A DNA stretch of 64,000 nt from Alphaproteobacteria bacterium (GTDB taxonomy: Bacteria; Pseudomonadota; Alphaproteobacteria; Rhodospirillales; WMHbin7). Within the stretch, counting starts at the first letter, position 1, and each line of letters begins with the position of its first letter. The stretch spans positions 83,842 to 147,841 of the forward strand of contig JADFZV010000003.1 of the NCBI GenBank assembly GCA_015232335.1, read 5' to 3'. The position numbers and the translations under genes are program-made. This document shows positions 51,178 to 61,058 of the stretch, piece by piece. Under the pieces are notes generated by a model. The model saw only the letters and a list, made by a program, of their open reading frames with translations, was not told the DNA's origin and did no database searches.

Positions 51178-53384
51178 ACGATCTTTCCGATCTCGACCGG
51201 CTTTCCGCCCTGGCTGGAATCGAATCCGGCTGGTGGGACTTTTTCGGCCAGTGGCGCCATGTGCCCGACGAAACAAAGCGCCATTTTCTGAAATCCATGG
51301 GGCTGCCCGCCGATACGCCGGAAGCCGCCCGGTCCAGCCTGATGCGTCTTGAGGAAAGACCCTGGCGCAGAGGCGCTCCGGCCACCCATATCGTGCGTCT
51401 GGGGCAGGATGCCCCGCCCATTCCGATCGCCTTTCCGGAAAGCACACAGCATGGCCGCTGGCGCCTGCTTGAGGAATCGGGAAACATTCTGACCGGAGAG
51501 TTCAAGACATCCGACCTTCCCCATACGGGCGAATGCTGGATCGACGGCAAGCGCTTGGTGATGCGCCTCCTGCCCTGTCCTGAGCCGCTTGAATTCGGCT
51601 ATCACCGCCTCTCGGTCGAACTGGGACGGGGCGAGGCCACCGAAACCTCGCTGATCGTCGCCCCCACCATGGCCTATGTTCCTGATCCTCTGATGGATGG
51701 CGGACGAATCTGGGGGATATCCACTCAGCTATACGGTCTTCGCCGTTCGCAGGCCAGGGGGTACGGTATCGGCGATTTTTCTGCCCTAGGAGAGATGGTC
51801 GAGGCCGTGGCGCAACTGGGCGGCGGTCTGGTCGGACTCAATCCCTTGCATGCGCGTTTTCATTGCCAGCCCGATCGCATCAGCCCCTACTCGCCCTCCT
51901 CGCGCCTGCTGCTCGATGCCATCTATATCGACCCCGAAGCCGAACCCGAATTCGCCCATGTCAAACCCCTGGCCAAAAGCCTGGAAGAGCGGCGCCGAGA
52001 AGTCGAAGCGGCGGAACTGGTGGATTACCCGGAAGCGGCTTTGCTGAAATTCACGCTTCTGGAAGCGATGTTCAGCTATTTCCGCGAACATCACCTGGGG
52101 GCGCATCACACGGCCCGCTCGAAAGCCTTTCATGCTTTCGTAAAGGAGCAGGGAGCGGCTTTGGAAAACTTCGCCCGCTTCCAGGCCTTGCAAGAGCATT
52201 TCCAAAAACAAGCGGGCGAGATGGCCTGGTGGCGCCGTTGGCCGGAGAGCTTCCGCAGCCCGGACTCGCCTGACGTTGCGCATTTTGCCCTGGAAAACGC
52301 CGAGCGCATTCAATTCTTCCAGTATCTCGAATTTCTGGCTGACGGCCAGCTTGGTTCGGCTGCGATCCAGGCACGCCAAACCGGCATGGCCGTGGGGCTT
52401 TACCGCGATCTCGGCGTCGGCATTCCTGGCGATAGCGGCGAAGCCTGGTCACTGCAGAATGCGCTAGCCCTGGGCATCGGCGTCGGCGCCCCCCCCGACC
52501 CTTTGAATCTGAAGGGCCAGGATTGGGGGCTCTCTCCTTTCAATCCGCTGGCTCTCGACGAATTGGGCTATGCTCCCTTCGCCAGCGTTCTGCGCGCCAA
52601 TATGCGCCATGCAGGCGCCATGCGCCTTGATCACGCCATGTCGTTGATCCGTCTTTACTGGGTGCCCGAGGGCAACGAAGCCGACCAGGGTGCTTATGTC
52701 CGCATGCCCGCCGACGCCTTGTTCGCTGTGCTGGCGCTGGAAAGCCAGCGCGCCCACTGCCTAGTCATCGGCGAGGATCTGGGAACCGTGCCCGATGGTT
52801 TCCGGGAACGCATGAAGGCGGAGGGCCTGTTCGCCTATCGCCTGCTGCCTTTCGAACGGCGCCATGACGGCCAGTTCAAGCGTCCCTGGGAAATCGACAG
52901 CCAGGCGCTGACCACGCCCGGCACGCACGATCTGGCCCCCCTGATCGGATGGTGGAATGGCCGCGATCTCGATTGGCGCGAACGTCTCAATCTCTATCCG
53001 CGCCCGGAAGTCGCGGGTCATGAACGCCATGCCAGAAGCGAGGATCGTCATCGCCTGATCAGCGCTTTGGTTGAACGGGGCGAACTCGACCCTCTGTTTC
53101 CCGCCGACGGCGCTCTGACGCCAAGCCAGGCGGGACGCTTGTCTTTAAGCGTTCACCGCTATCTGAATGATGCCCCGACGCAGATTATGATGGCCCAGGT
53201 GGAAGACCTGATCTTGCAAGAAGAACCGATGAACCTGCCGGGAACGGTGGCTGAGCATCCCAACTGGCGCAGGCGCTATGCGCGCAGCATCGACGACTGG
53301 AGCATGGATGGACTGGTACAAACCATCGCCCGCCATCTCAGCCATGACCGCCCATCCGTTTTCCCAGGAAAAGACGATGACTGA
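51174..53384 (+). CDS. malQ: 4-alpha-glucanotransferase (amylomaltase)
   Basis: MalQ transfers glucan chains between maltodextrins. The 736-residue protein has a long N-terminal domain (about 1-165) and a GH77 barrel: GLNPLHARF, ISPYSPSSRLLLDAIYIDPE, the nucleophile Asp in AMRLDHAMSLIRLYWVP, the acid/base Glu in VIGEDLGTVPDGF and TTPGTHDLAPLIGWW. It completes glycogen and dextrin turnover together with glgX and the distant glgP. The pmbA start lies inside its last codons. Confidence 0.95.
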   Translation: MNDLSDLDRLSALAGIESGWWDFFGQWRHVPDETKRHFLKSMGLPADTPEAARSSLMRLEERPWRRGAPATHIVRLGQDAPPIPIAFPESTQHGRWRLLEESGNILTGEFKTSDLPHTGECWIDGKRLVMRLLPCPEPLEFGYHRLSVELGRGEATETSLIVAPTMAYVPDPLMDGGRIWGISTQLYGLRRSQARGYGIGDFSALGEMVEAVAQLGGGLVGLNPLHARFHCQPDRISPYSPSSRLLLDAIYIDPEAEPEFAHVKPLAKSLEERRREVEAAELVDYPEAALLKFTLLEAMFSYFREHHLGAHHTARSKAFHAFVKEQGAALENFARFQALQEHFQKQAGEMAWWRRWPESFRSPDSPDVAHFALENAERIQFFQYLEFLADGQLGSAAIQARQTGMAVGLYRDLGVGIPGDSGEAWSLQNALALGIGVGAPPDPLNLKGQDWGLSPFNPLALDELGYAPFASVLRANMRHAGAMRLDHAMSLIRLYWVPEGNEADQGAYVRMPADALFAVLALESQRAHCLVIGEDLGTVPDGFRERMKAEGLFAYRLLPFERRHDGQFKRPWEIDSQALTTPGTHDLAPLIGWWNGRDLDWRERLNLYPRPEVAGHERHARSEDRHRLISALVERGELDPLFPADGALTPSQAGRLSLSVHRYLNDAPTQIMMAQVEDLILQEEPMNLPGTVAEHPNWRRRYARSIDDWSMDGLVQTIARHLSHDRPSVFPGKDDD

Positions 53385-54711
53385 TCCCAAGGATATTCTA
53401 AACGATCTCGTCTTGCGGGCGCTGAAATCCGGGGCCGACGCCGCCGACGCCGTTCTGGTTGATCAGGCCTCGCTTTCCGTCTCTTTCCGCCTGGGCAAAC
53501 TGGAGCATCTGAACCGTTCGGAATCAGGCGATATCGGCCTGCGCGTTCTGATCGGGAAGCGCCAGTCCCTGGTTTCCAGCGCTGATCGCTCGCCTCAGGC
53601 GTTGGGCGAACTGGTCGAACGCGCTGTCGCCATGGCCAAAACCGTTCCCGAAGATCCCTTTTGCGGTTTGGCCGACGCCAGCGAATTGGCAAGCAGCCTG
53701 CCCGATCTTGATCTTGTCGATGCGTTCGAACCCAGCGCCGAACGGTTGATCGAACGCGCCAAGGCCTGCGAGGACGCAGCCCGCGCCGTCAAAGGTGTCA
53801 GCAATTCCGAGGGGGCCGAAGCCGGTTGGGGCCGCACGCGTTTCGTCATGGCGGGCTCCAACGGCTGGCTGAGGGAAAGTGCCGTGACCTCCTTCTCGCA
53901 ATCGGCCTCGGTGGTGGCGGGCGAGGGAACCGCCATGGCCCGCGATTACGACTGGGCGCAGGCCGTGCATCACGAAGATCTGCCCGCACCTGAAATCACG
54001 GGAATGGAAGCGGGAAAAAGGGCAGTTCGCCATCTGGGATCGCGCAAGATGCCGACCTCGAAGGTGCCGGTGGTCTTCGAAGCCCGCGTGGCGCGCAGCC
54101 TGCTGGGGCACTTCGCAGGCGCCATCAATGGTGCAGCCATCGCTCGCGGCACCAGTTTTCTTAAAGACAGCCTGAACAGCCAAATTTTTGCCAGAGGCAT
54201 TCGCATCATCGACGATCCGCATCGTTTGCGCGGGCTGAAATCAAAGCCCTGCGATGGCGAGGGGCTGCCCAACCGGCGCATGAATTTCATCGAAGACGGC
54301 GTGCTGACCAGTTGGATTCTCGATCTGCGCTCGGCCCGCCAACTGGGCCTGAAAAGCACCGGCCATGCCTCGCGCGGCACCTCCAGCCCACCTTCACCGT
54401 CACCCAGCAACCTGTATATCGAGGCGGGGGCCGTGACGGTGGCGGAATTGATCGAGGATATCGAGCGGGGATTCTACGTCACCGAACTATTCGGCATGGG
54501 TGTGAATGGTATCACCGGCGATTACAGCCGAGGCGCTTCGGGCTATTGGATCGAAAAGGGCAGAATCACCTTCCCGGTCAATGAAATGACCGTGGCCGGG
54601 AACCTTAAAGACATGTTCCTCAACCTGACCCCGGCTTGCGATCTTGACTTCAAGGCAGGGACCGACAGCCCCACCCTGCGCATCGATGGCCTGACCGTCG
54701 CGGGAGGATAA
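53377..54711 (+). CDS. pmbA: TldD/PmbA-family metalloprotease subunit (TldE)
   Basis: PmbA with TldD forms a protease that processes peptides such as microcins and modified peptides. The 444-residue protein shows FRLGKLEHLNRSESGDIGLRVLIGKRQ at the N-terminus, EGTAMARDYDW, GTSFLKDSLNSQIF and the C-terminal GVNGITGDYSRGASGYWIE. TldD is not in the window. I use the ATG at 53377, eight bases inside malQ; the longer open frame would lie mostly inside that gene. Confidence 0.92.
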   Translation: MTDPKDILNDLVLRALKSGADAADAVLVDQASLSVSFRLGKLEHLNRSESGDIGLRVLIGKRQSLVSSADRSPQALGELVERAVAMAKTVPEDPFCGLADASELASSLPDLDLVDAFEPSAERLIERAKACEDAARAVKGVSNSEGAEAGWGRTRFVMAGSNGWLRESAVTSFSQSASVVAGEGTAMARDYDWAQAVHHEDLPAPEITGMEAGKRAVRHLGSRKMPTSKVPVVFEARVARSLLGHFAGAINGAAIARGTSFLKDSLNSQIFARGIRIIDDPHRLRGLKSKPCDGEGLPNRRMNFIEDGVLTSWILDLRSARQLGLKSTGHASRGTSSPPSPSPSNLYIEAGAVTVAELIEDIERGFYVTELFGMGVNGITGDYSRGASGYWIEKGRITFPVNEMTVAGNLKDMFLNLTPACDLDFKAGTDSPTLRIDGLTVAGG

Positions 54712-54713
54712 CC

Positions 54714-56255
54714 ATGAGCGAGGAAGCCCAAGCCTTCGCAGAAGTGACGTCCGTCGGCCAGGCATCGCTGACGGCCAGCCTGACCGCTCCCGCACTGGCG
54801 CCGGGAATCGGCAGTTTGGTCCGCATCAAGGCCAGGGGTGCCGACACCTATGGCAGCATCGCCAGCTATGACGAAGGGGGAAGTGTTTCGATCATTCTTT
54901 CCGGCGAGGCCCTTTCGGGCGAGAAGCGCTTTCGGCGCGGCGTCTCGCTGCACCCCTTGCCCGGCGCTCCGATTTACCAGGGAACTCATGACGACGCCCT
55001 GCTAGTTTACGGTGATGACCGGCCTGACTCCCTTCGCATCGGAACCGTCTTCAACGCACCCGGCGTAACCGCCCATGTCTCGACCGACAATCTGTTGGCC
55101 AAACATTTCGCCGTTCTTGGCACCACGGGTTCTGGCAAGTCCTGCACCGTCGCCCTGCTCTTACATCGCTTGCTTTCAGCCAATCCTCTGGCCCATATCG
55201 TGCTGCTCGATCTGCACAACGAATATGGCGGCGCCTTCAAGGACAGGGCGGAAATCATCGACACCTCGAACCTGCAACTGCCCTATTGGCTGCTGAACTT
55301 CGAAGAAAGCGTCGAGGTTCTGACCACAGGCGACAGTTCTGATCGCCAGCAGCAGATGTCGATCCTGCGCGACTGTTTGCTGGCGGCCCGCAAGGGATTC
55401 GCCAAGGACAATCCCGATGCTCAAGGCTATACGGTCGATACGCCCAGCCCCTACCGCATGAGCGAACTTGTGCGCCTGATCCGCGAGGCGGCGGGCAAGC
55501 TCGACAAGCCGGAAAATTCCGCCCCGTTTCTACGCCTGCTGGCCAGAATCGATTCGCTGACCACGGATCGGCGTTTCGGATTCATGTTCTCAGGCCTGGT
55601 TGTGCGCGCTAATCTGGCCGATGTCATGGGCCGTCTTTTTCGCATTCCCGTTCAGGGAAAGCCTTTGACCGTCATCGATCTGTCGGGCGTGCCCTCCGAA
55701 ATCGTCGATGTGCTGGTCAGCGTGCTGGCCCGCACCGTTTTCGATTTCGGCCTGTGGAGTTCGCCCCAACGCTCGGTTCCCCTGCTGTTGGTCTGCGAAG
55801 AGGCGCACCGCTATGTGCCCGCCAACCCTGAGGACGGCTTTGCCCCCACCAGGCGCGCCCTGGGGCGTATCGCCAAGGAGGGCCGCAAATACGGCATCGC
55901 ACTCGGCCTGATCACACAGCGCCCCTCGGAACTTTCCGCCTCGATCCTGTCTCAGTGCGGCACCTTGTTCGTGCTGAAAATGAGCAACGAGCAGGACCAG
56001 CTTTTTGTGGCCCGCGCCCTGCCCGAGGGGGCCAGGGACCTCTTGACCGCCCTGCCCACCCTAAGGCCCCAGGAAGCGGTGCTGGTGGGCGAAGGAGCCA
56101 GTGTGCCCATGCGCATCAAGTTCGACCATCTGCCCCCTGAAGAACGGCCGCATTCCGCCTCGGCCAAGTTCAGCGAGACCTGGAACCAGGAAACCGGCGA
56201 CCGCGCCTTCGTCGAGCGCAGCGTCGAGAGATGGCGAAAGCAGGAACGAGGATAG
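54714..56255 (+). CDS. HerA-like ATPase (DUF87)
   Basis: The 513-residue protein is a FtsK/HerA-class hexameric ATPase. An N-terminal beta-barrel (about 20-90) is typical of HerA. Walker A is LGTTGSGKSCTVALLLHR, Walker B is LLLVCEEAHRYVP, and the C-terminal part has GLITQRPSELSASILSQCGT. HerA usually pairs with the nuclease NurA in archaea; no NurA-like gene is adjacent. Some bacterial relatives act in phage defence, others in DNA repair. It starts two bases after pmbA. Confidence 0.85.
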   Translation: MSEEAQAFAEVTSVGQASLTASLTAPALAPGIGSLVRIKARGADTYGSIASYDEGGSVSIILSGEALSGEKRFRRGVSLHPLPGAPIYQGTHDDALLVYGDDRPDSLRIGTVFNAPGVTAHVSTDNLLAKHFAVLGTTGSGKSCTVALLLHRLLSANPLAHIVLLDLHNEYGGAFKDRAEIIDTSNLQLPYWLLNFEESVEVLTTGDSSDRQQQMSILRDCLLAARKGFAKDNPDAQGYTVDTPSPYRMSELVRLIREAAGKLDKPENSAPFLRLLARIDSLTTDRRFGFMFSGLVVRANLADVMGRLFRIPVQGKPLTVIDLSGVPSEIVDVLVSVLARTVFDFGLWSSPQRSVPLLLVCEEAHRYVPANPEDGFAPTRRALGRIAKEGRKYGIALGLITQRPSELSASILSQCGTLFVLKMSNEQDQLFVARALPEGARDLLTALPTLRPQEAVLVGEGASVPMRIKFDHLPPEERPHSASAKFSETWNQETGDRAFVERSVERWRKQERG

Positions 56256-56260
56256 GGTTA

Positions 56261-57187
56261 TCAGGCCAGCACGTCGACCATCACATCCGCCACCGTGATG
56301 GTAACGGGAAGTGCTGCCAGAATATCGCCGTCGCCCTGAACCGGGGCTCCGCAAGGCCCTTCGATGACGACGTTTCTTCCCAGAACGCTAAGCGCATCGG
56401 GCAACGCGTCAAGACGCCCCATGACCAGGGCCGCGCCGTAACGCAGGACATTCTTGATGCCGGGGCGTTGCAGCAGACGCACCTCGAAACCCGGTTTTTC
56501 CAGATCGGCCTTGGGGGCGGCCACGAAGGGGCCGCCATAGAGGGGACCGTTGCAGACCACCGCCGTCACGGCATGGTGCTCATGTCCGTCCACGGTGACC
56601 GTCAATGTGGGAAACGGATATTTGAAGGCGCCGCCGATGGTTTCGACCACGTAAGCCAAGGCCCCGGTATGACGCTTCAGGGCCGAGCTGACATCGGCCA
56701 CCACCTGGGCATCGAATCCCGCTCCCGCCATCAACACGAACAAACGCCCACCGGGCAGATCTGGGGAAACAATTCGCCCCAAATGCAGGCTGCGCCGCCT
56801 GCCCCTGTTGATCGCGTTTGCCACCTTGTCAGGGCGTGTCCCCATGCCCAGCGTGTGCGCCATCACATTGGCCGTACCCAGGGGAATGATGCCCATCGCT
56901 ACCGAACTGCCCGCCAGGCCATTCACCACCTCGTTGATGGTGCCATCGCCGCCCGCCGCCACCACCACATCGGTCCCATCGCCCACCATACTCAAGGCCA
57001 TCTCGGTGGCATCGCCCGGCTTGGTGGTGCGAAACAGCGTCACCTGCCCTTCGAGCCTCTCAACGGTGGATTGAAAGCGCCAGCCATGGCGCCGCCCGGC
57101 CGTGGGGTTGAAGATGACGGCCACCCGGCGCGGCCCGGCCTTGCTCATGGGCATTGGATCAGGTCGGGACAGGGAATCATAAGTCAT
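56261..57187 (-). CDS. Lipid kinase of the diacylglycerol kinase family (YegS-like)
   Basis: The 308-residue protein has the DAGK catalytic-domain start VAVIFNPTAGRRHG, the nucleotide loop VVAAGGDGTINEVVNGLAG and GIIPLGTANVMAHTLG, and a C-terminal beta-sandwich (about 140-300). It probably phosphorylates a lipid such as diacylglycerol. I use the ATG at 57187, with GAAGG five bases upstream; a GTG lies two codons earlier. It is convergent with the HerA-like gene and divergent from the LpxH-like gene. Confidence 0.9.
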   Translation of the reverse strand: MTYDSLSRPDPMPMSKAGPRRVAVIFNPTAGRRHGWRFQSTVERLEGQVTLFRTTKPGDATEMALSMVGDGTDVVVAAGGDGTINEVVNGLAGSSVAMGIIPLGTANVMAHTLGMGTRPDKVANAINRGRRRSLHLGRIVSPDLPGGRLFVLMAGAGFDAQVVADVSSALKRHTGALAYVVETIGGAFKYPFPTLTVTVDGHEHHAVTAVVCNGPLYGGPFVAAPKADLEKPGFEVRLLQRPGIKNVLRYGAALVMGRLDALPDALSVLGRNVVIEGPCGAPVQGDGDILAALPVTITVADVMVDVLA

Positions 57188-57362
57188 GAGCACCTTCTTC
57201 AGTTCATTTTCAAATCTAACTCTGTCGTAAATGTAAGTATACGATATGACAGAACGAAGTCATGGCCGTTAAATATTTGTGACGCACACACAAATCCTTG
57301 CATCATTCGGAAATAAAGATACAAGGACTGGGTTTAAGAGCTTATCCACAGCCTGGGTTCAG

Positions 57363-58220
57363 ATGAACGCCATTATGGATTTTCAGCACTATCGCAGCAT
57401 CTGGATATCGGATGTGCATTTGGGCACCCGGGGATGCAAAGCGGAGTTCCTTCTCGATTTTCTGAAGCAGACCGAAAGCGACCATCTGTATCTTGTGGGC
57501 GACATGGTTGATGGCTGGCGCCTGAAACGCTCGTGGTACTGGCCGCAGGCCCATAACGACGTGGTGCAGAAAATTTTGCGCAAGGCGCGCAAGGGAACCA
57601 ACGTCGTCTTTATTCCCGGCAATCACGACGAATTTGCCAGGGACTATACCGAACATACTTTCGGCGATATCGAAGTCAGGCATGAAGCCATTCATGAAAC
57701 AGCGGACGGCAAGCGCCTTCTGGTCCTCCACGGCGACACATTCGACGGCGTGGTCAGGTACGCCAAATGGCTGGCCCTGCTGGGCGACTGGGCCTACACG
57801 CTGGCCCTTAAGGTCAATCAGTGGTTCAACGCACTGCGCCGTTCGCTGGGCCTGTCCTACTGGTCGCTGTCGGCTTATCTGAAACACAAGGTCAAGAACG
57901 CCGTCCAGTACATGGCCAAGTACGAGGAGACCATGGCGGGCGAAGCCAGGCGGCGCAACATTGACGGCATCGTCTGCGGCCATATTCACAATGCCGAACT
58001 CAGGGACATGCAGGGGATTACCTACGCCAACACCGGTGACTGGGTTGAAAGCTGCACGGCCCTGGTCGAGCACATGGATGGGCGCCTTGAAATCCTGCAC
58101 TGGATGGAATTGCGCCAATTTTCACTGTTTCAAGCAAAGGAAACGGAATGCGTATCCTCGTCATCACGGACGCGTGGCATCCTCAGATCAATGGCGTCGT
58201 CCGTACGCTCTCTACTTTAA
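57363..58220 (+). CDS. UDP-2,3-diacylglucosamine diphosphatase-like (LpxH-type) metallophosphoesterase
   Basis: LpxH-type enzymes split UDP-2,3-diacylglucosamine to lipid X in lipid A synthesis. The 285-residue protein has the calcineurin-fold ligands WISDVHLGTRG, LVGDMVDGW, FIPGNHDEF, VLHGDTFDGVV and CGHIHNAE. The spacing suits the larger LpxH-like group. I use the ATG at 57363 (MNAIMDFQHYRS). The last 24 codons overlap the next gene by 73 bases. Confidence 0.85.
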   Translation: MNAIMDFQHYRSIWISDVHLGTRGCKAEFLLDFLKQTESDHLYLVGDMVDGWRLKRSWYWPQAHNDVVQKILRKARKGTNVVFIPGNHDEFARDYTEHTFGDIEVRHEAIHETADGKRLLVLHGDTFDGVVRYAKWLALLGDWAYTLALKVNQWFNALRRSLGLSYWSLSAYLKHKVKNAVQYMAKYEETMAGEARRRNIDGIVCGHIHNAELRDMQGITYANTGDWVESCTALVEHMDGRLEILHWMELRQFSLFQAKETECVSSSSRTRGILRSMASSVRSLL

Positions 58221-59209
58221 GCCAGGAACTAACCCGGCTTGGTCATGAGGTGATCAGCATCACGCCTGACCAGTTCAGAAGCGTGCCCTGCCCGACCTAT
58301 CCGGAAATCCGTCTGTCGCTTCTGCCTGGAAGGCGCGTCGCCGCGATGATCGAGGACAACAGGCCCTGCGCCATCCATATCGCCACGGAGGGCCCCCTGG
58401 GAGTCGCTGGCAGGAATTACTGTGTTAAGCGCAAGCTTCCCTTCACCACGGCCTATCACACCCGCTTCCCCGAATATATTCACGCCCGCTTCAGCATTCC
58501 CGTAACCCTTACCTATAAGCTGATCCGCTGGTTCCATGCGCCCGCTTCGGCGATTATGGTGGCAACACCCAGCATCGAGAATGATCTGAAGGCGCGGGGA
58601 TTTGGCAATATCCGGCGCTGGACGCGCGGCGTCGACACGGCACTGTTTCGCCCGGGTCCCAAGGATAACGAGCTTTATCCCTGGCCACGCCCAATCAGCC
58701 TGTATGTCGGGCGGGTGGCGGTGGAGAAGAATATCGCAGCTTTTCTGGCGCTTGATCTTCCCGGCACCAAGGTGGTGATCGGCGACGGCCCTCAGATGGA
58801 GCAGCTAAAAAGCCGCTATCCCGAGGTCAGGTTCCTGGGCGCCAAAATGAGCGAAGAACTGGCACGCCATTATCGCGCCGCCGACCTCTTTGTCTTTCCC
58901 AGCCGCACCGATACCTTCGGACTTGTCCTTCTGGAAGCCCTGGCCTCGGGCGTTCCCGTGGCGGCCTATCCGGTGGCAGGCCCCCTGGATGTGCTGGGCA
59001 ATTCGCTTGCAGGATGCCTGAACGTGGATTTGGCCAAAGCCGCCCTGGAAGCCCTTGCGATCGAACCCGAACTTTGCCGCGCCCACGCCCTTGATTTCTC
59101 CTGGGAGGTCTCGGCCCGTCAGTTTCTGTCAAACCTCGATCCTTTCGATTCCGGGCAGGCCTTTCCAGCCCCATCCCTGGACAGAATCGAGGCCCCGGCG
59201 GCACTTTAA
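58148..59209 (+). CDS. Glycosyltransferase family 4 (mannosyltransferase-like)
   Basis: The 353-residue GT-B enzyme starts with ILVITDAWHPQINGVVRTLS, typical of GDP-mannose-dependent alpha-mannosyltransferases and sulfolipid/digalactosyl-type enzymes. Further motifs are FTTAYHTRFPEYI, LYVGRVAVEKNIAAFLAL, the donor-binding FVFPSRTDTFGLVLLEALAS and GVPVAAYPV. The start lies inside the LpxH-like gene. The acceptor is probably an envelope lipid. Confidence 0.9.
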   Translation: MRILVITDAWHPQINGVVRTLSTLSQELTRLGHEVISITPDQFRSVPCPTYPEIRLSLLPGRRVAAMIEDNRPCAIHIATEGPLGVAGRNYCVKRKLPFTTAYHTRFPEYIHARFSIPVTLTYKLIRWFHAPASAIMVATPSIENDLKARGFGNIRRWTRGVDTALFRPGPKDNELYPWPRPISLYVGRVAVEKNIAAFLALDLPGTKVVIGDGPQMEQLKSRYPEVRFLGAKMSEELARHYRAADLFVFPSRTDTFGLVLLEALASGVPVAAYPVAGPLDVLGNSLAGCLNVDLAKAALEALAIEPELCRAHALDFSWEVSARQFLSNLDPFDSGQAFPAPSLDRIEAPAAL

Positions 59210-59267
59210 GTAGGTCTTCCAACGTGCTATGGTCCTGGCCCCGCGGACGGGGCTTGGAGATAACTCG

Positions 59268-61058
59268 TTGACTAAGAAGAAAAAACTTCGCCTCGACCAC
59301 TCGACCCTGCATCTCGTCACCCGACTGGCGAAAGAGGGTATCCGTCCCTATGCCGGAAAGATCCTCCTGGCGCTTTGCCTGATGGCTGTAGTGGCGGCCA
59401 CCACGGCCATGTCCGCCTGGCTGATGGATCCCGTGGTCAACAAGGTCTTCGTCGAGCGCCGCCACGACATGCTGTGGACGGTGGGCCTGGCCGTTTTCGG
59501 CTCCGCCGTCATCAAGGGAATCGCCAACTACGGCCAGACGGCCTTGATGAGCTTCGTGGGCCTTCGCATCATCGCCGATCTGCAGGACCGCCTGTTCCGG
59601 CACATGCTGACCCAGGACATCGCCTATTTCCACGCCACCACCACCGGAAGGCTGCTCTCGCGATTCAGCACCGACACCAACCTGATTCGCGCCGCCGTTT
59701 CCAACGCGCTGGTCAGCTTCGGCAAGGATTCGCTCTCCGTCATTTTTCTGGTCGGCGTCATGTTCTACCAGGACTGGACCCTGGCCGCGATTTCCTTCTT
59801 CATCTTTCCCCTGACCATTCTGCCCATCGTCAAGCTGGGCCAGCGCATCCGGCGCGTGACAGCCAACACGCAAGAGGAATGGGGCCTTTTCTCCACACTG
59901 GTCGAGCAATGCTTCCAGGGAATCCGCGTGGTCAAGGCCTATGGCATGGCGTCCTACGAGACCTCACGGGTTTCCGCCATCGTCGAGAAAATCTTCAAGC
60001 TCAACTATCGCGCCTCGCGCACCCGGGCCTGGTCGAGCCCAATCATGGAAACCATTGGAGGGGTCGCGGTCACCGTAGTCGTCATCTATGGCGGCAGCCG
60101 GGTGATCGAGGGCACCACGACGGCCGGCGCCTTCTTCTCCTTCATCACCGCCCTGCTGATGGCCTATCAACCCATGAAGGCCCTGGCCGGGCTGAACGCC
60201 AATCTGCAAGAGGGCCTCTCGGCAGCGCAACGGGTCTTCGAGGTCCTGGATACCAGACCTTCGATCCAAGATGCCCCGGGGGCCTGCCCCCTGGACATCA
60301 AGGGCGGCGCCATCCATTTCGACAACGTGCATTTCTCCTATGGCCCCGAGAAAGGGGCTTTGCTGGGCCTTTCCCTCGATGTCCCGGCAGGAACCACCGT
60401 TGCGCTGGTTGGCCCCTCGGGTGCGGGAAAATCGACCATTCAGAATCTGATCGCCCGCTTCTACGACGTGCAAAGCGGCACCATCACCGTGGACGGCCAA
60501 AACGTGCAGGATGTGCAGCTTGCCACCTTGCGCGACGCCATGGCCCTGGTCAGCCAGGAAGTGGTTCTATTCGACGACACCATCCGCGCCAACATCGCCT
60601 ATGGCCGCGAAGGCGCTTCTCAAGAAGAAATCGAGGCGGCAGCCAAAGGAGCCGCCGCGCACGACTTCATCACCTTGCTGCCCCAGGGCTATGACACCAC
60701 GGTGGGCGAGCATGGCGTGAAACTGTCGGGCGGGCAGCGCCAACGCCTGGCCATCGCCCGGGCCATGCTGCGCAACGCGCCCATCTTGTTGCTGGATGAA
60801 GCGACCAGCGCTTTGGATACGGAATCCGAACGCGCCGTTCAATCCGCTCTTGATGCCTTGATGCAGGGACGCACCACCCTGGTCATCGCGCATCGCCTGT
60901 CCACCATCACACATGCCGACCTGATCTATGTGATCGACCAGGGCCGGGTGGCGGAGAAAGGGACCCATGCAGACCTCTTGACCCAAAACGGTCTTTACGC
61001 CCGGCTGCATGCCTTGCAGCAGGCAGCTCCTCGCGAAAACGGCCATGGCGCGTCATGA
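59268..61058 (+). CDS. msbA: MsbA-like lipid A/lipid exporting ABC transporter
   Basis: The fused half-transporter has a six-helix membrane domain (about 20-310) with the coupling motif TTGRLLSRFSTDTNLIR. An ATPase domain follows: Walker A GPSGAGKST, Q-loop LVSQEVVLFDDTIRANI, signature LSGGQRQRLAIARAML, Walker B ILLLDEATSALD and switch His in IAHRLST. Set among waaA, lpxK and an acyltransferase, it is likely to flip core-lipid A. I prefer the TTG at 59268 (GGAG eight bases upstream); an ATG lies at 59229. It overlaps the next gene by four bases. Confidence 0.9.
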   Translation: MTKKKKLRLDHSTLHLVTRLAKEGIRPYAGKILLALCLMAVVAATTAMSAWLMDPVVNKVFVERRHDMLWTVGLAVFGSAVIKGIANYGQTALMSFVGLRIIADLQDRLFRHMLTQDIAYFHATTTGRLLSRFSTDTNLIRAAVSNALVSFGKDSLSVIFLVGVMFYQDWTLAAISFFIFPLTILPIVKLGQRIRRVTANTQEEWGLFSTLVEQCFQGIRVVKAYGMASYETSRVSAIVEKIFKLNYRASRTRAWSSPIMETIGGVAVTVVVIYGGSRVIEGTTTAGAFFSFITALLMAYQPMKALAGLNANLQEGLSAAQRVFEVLDTRPSIQDAPGACPLDIKGGAIHFDNVHFSYGPEKGALLGLSLDVPAGTTVALVGPSGAGKSTIQNLIARFYDVQSGTITVDGQNVQDVQLATLRDAMALVSQEVVLFDDTIRANIAYGREGASQEEIEAAAKGAAAHDFITLLPQGYDTTVGEHGVKLSGGQRQRLAIARAMLRNAPILLLDEATSALDTESERAVQSALDALMQGRTTLVIAHRLSTITHADLIYVIDQGRVAEKGTHADLLTQNGLYARLHALQQAAPRENGHGAS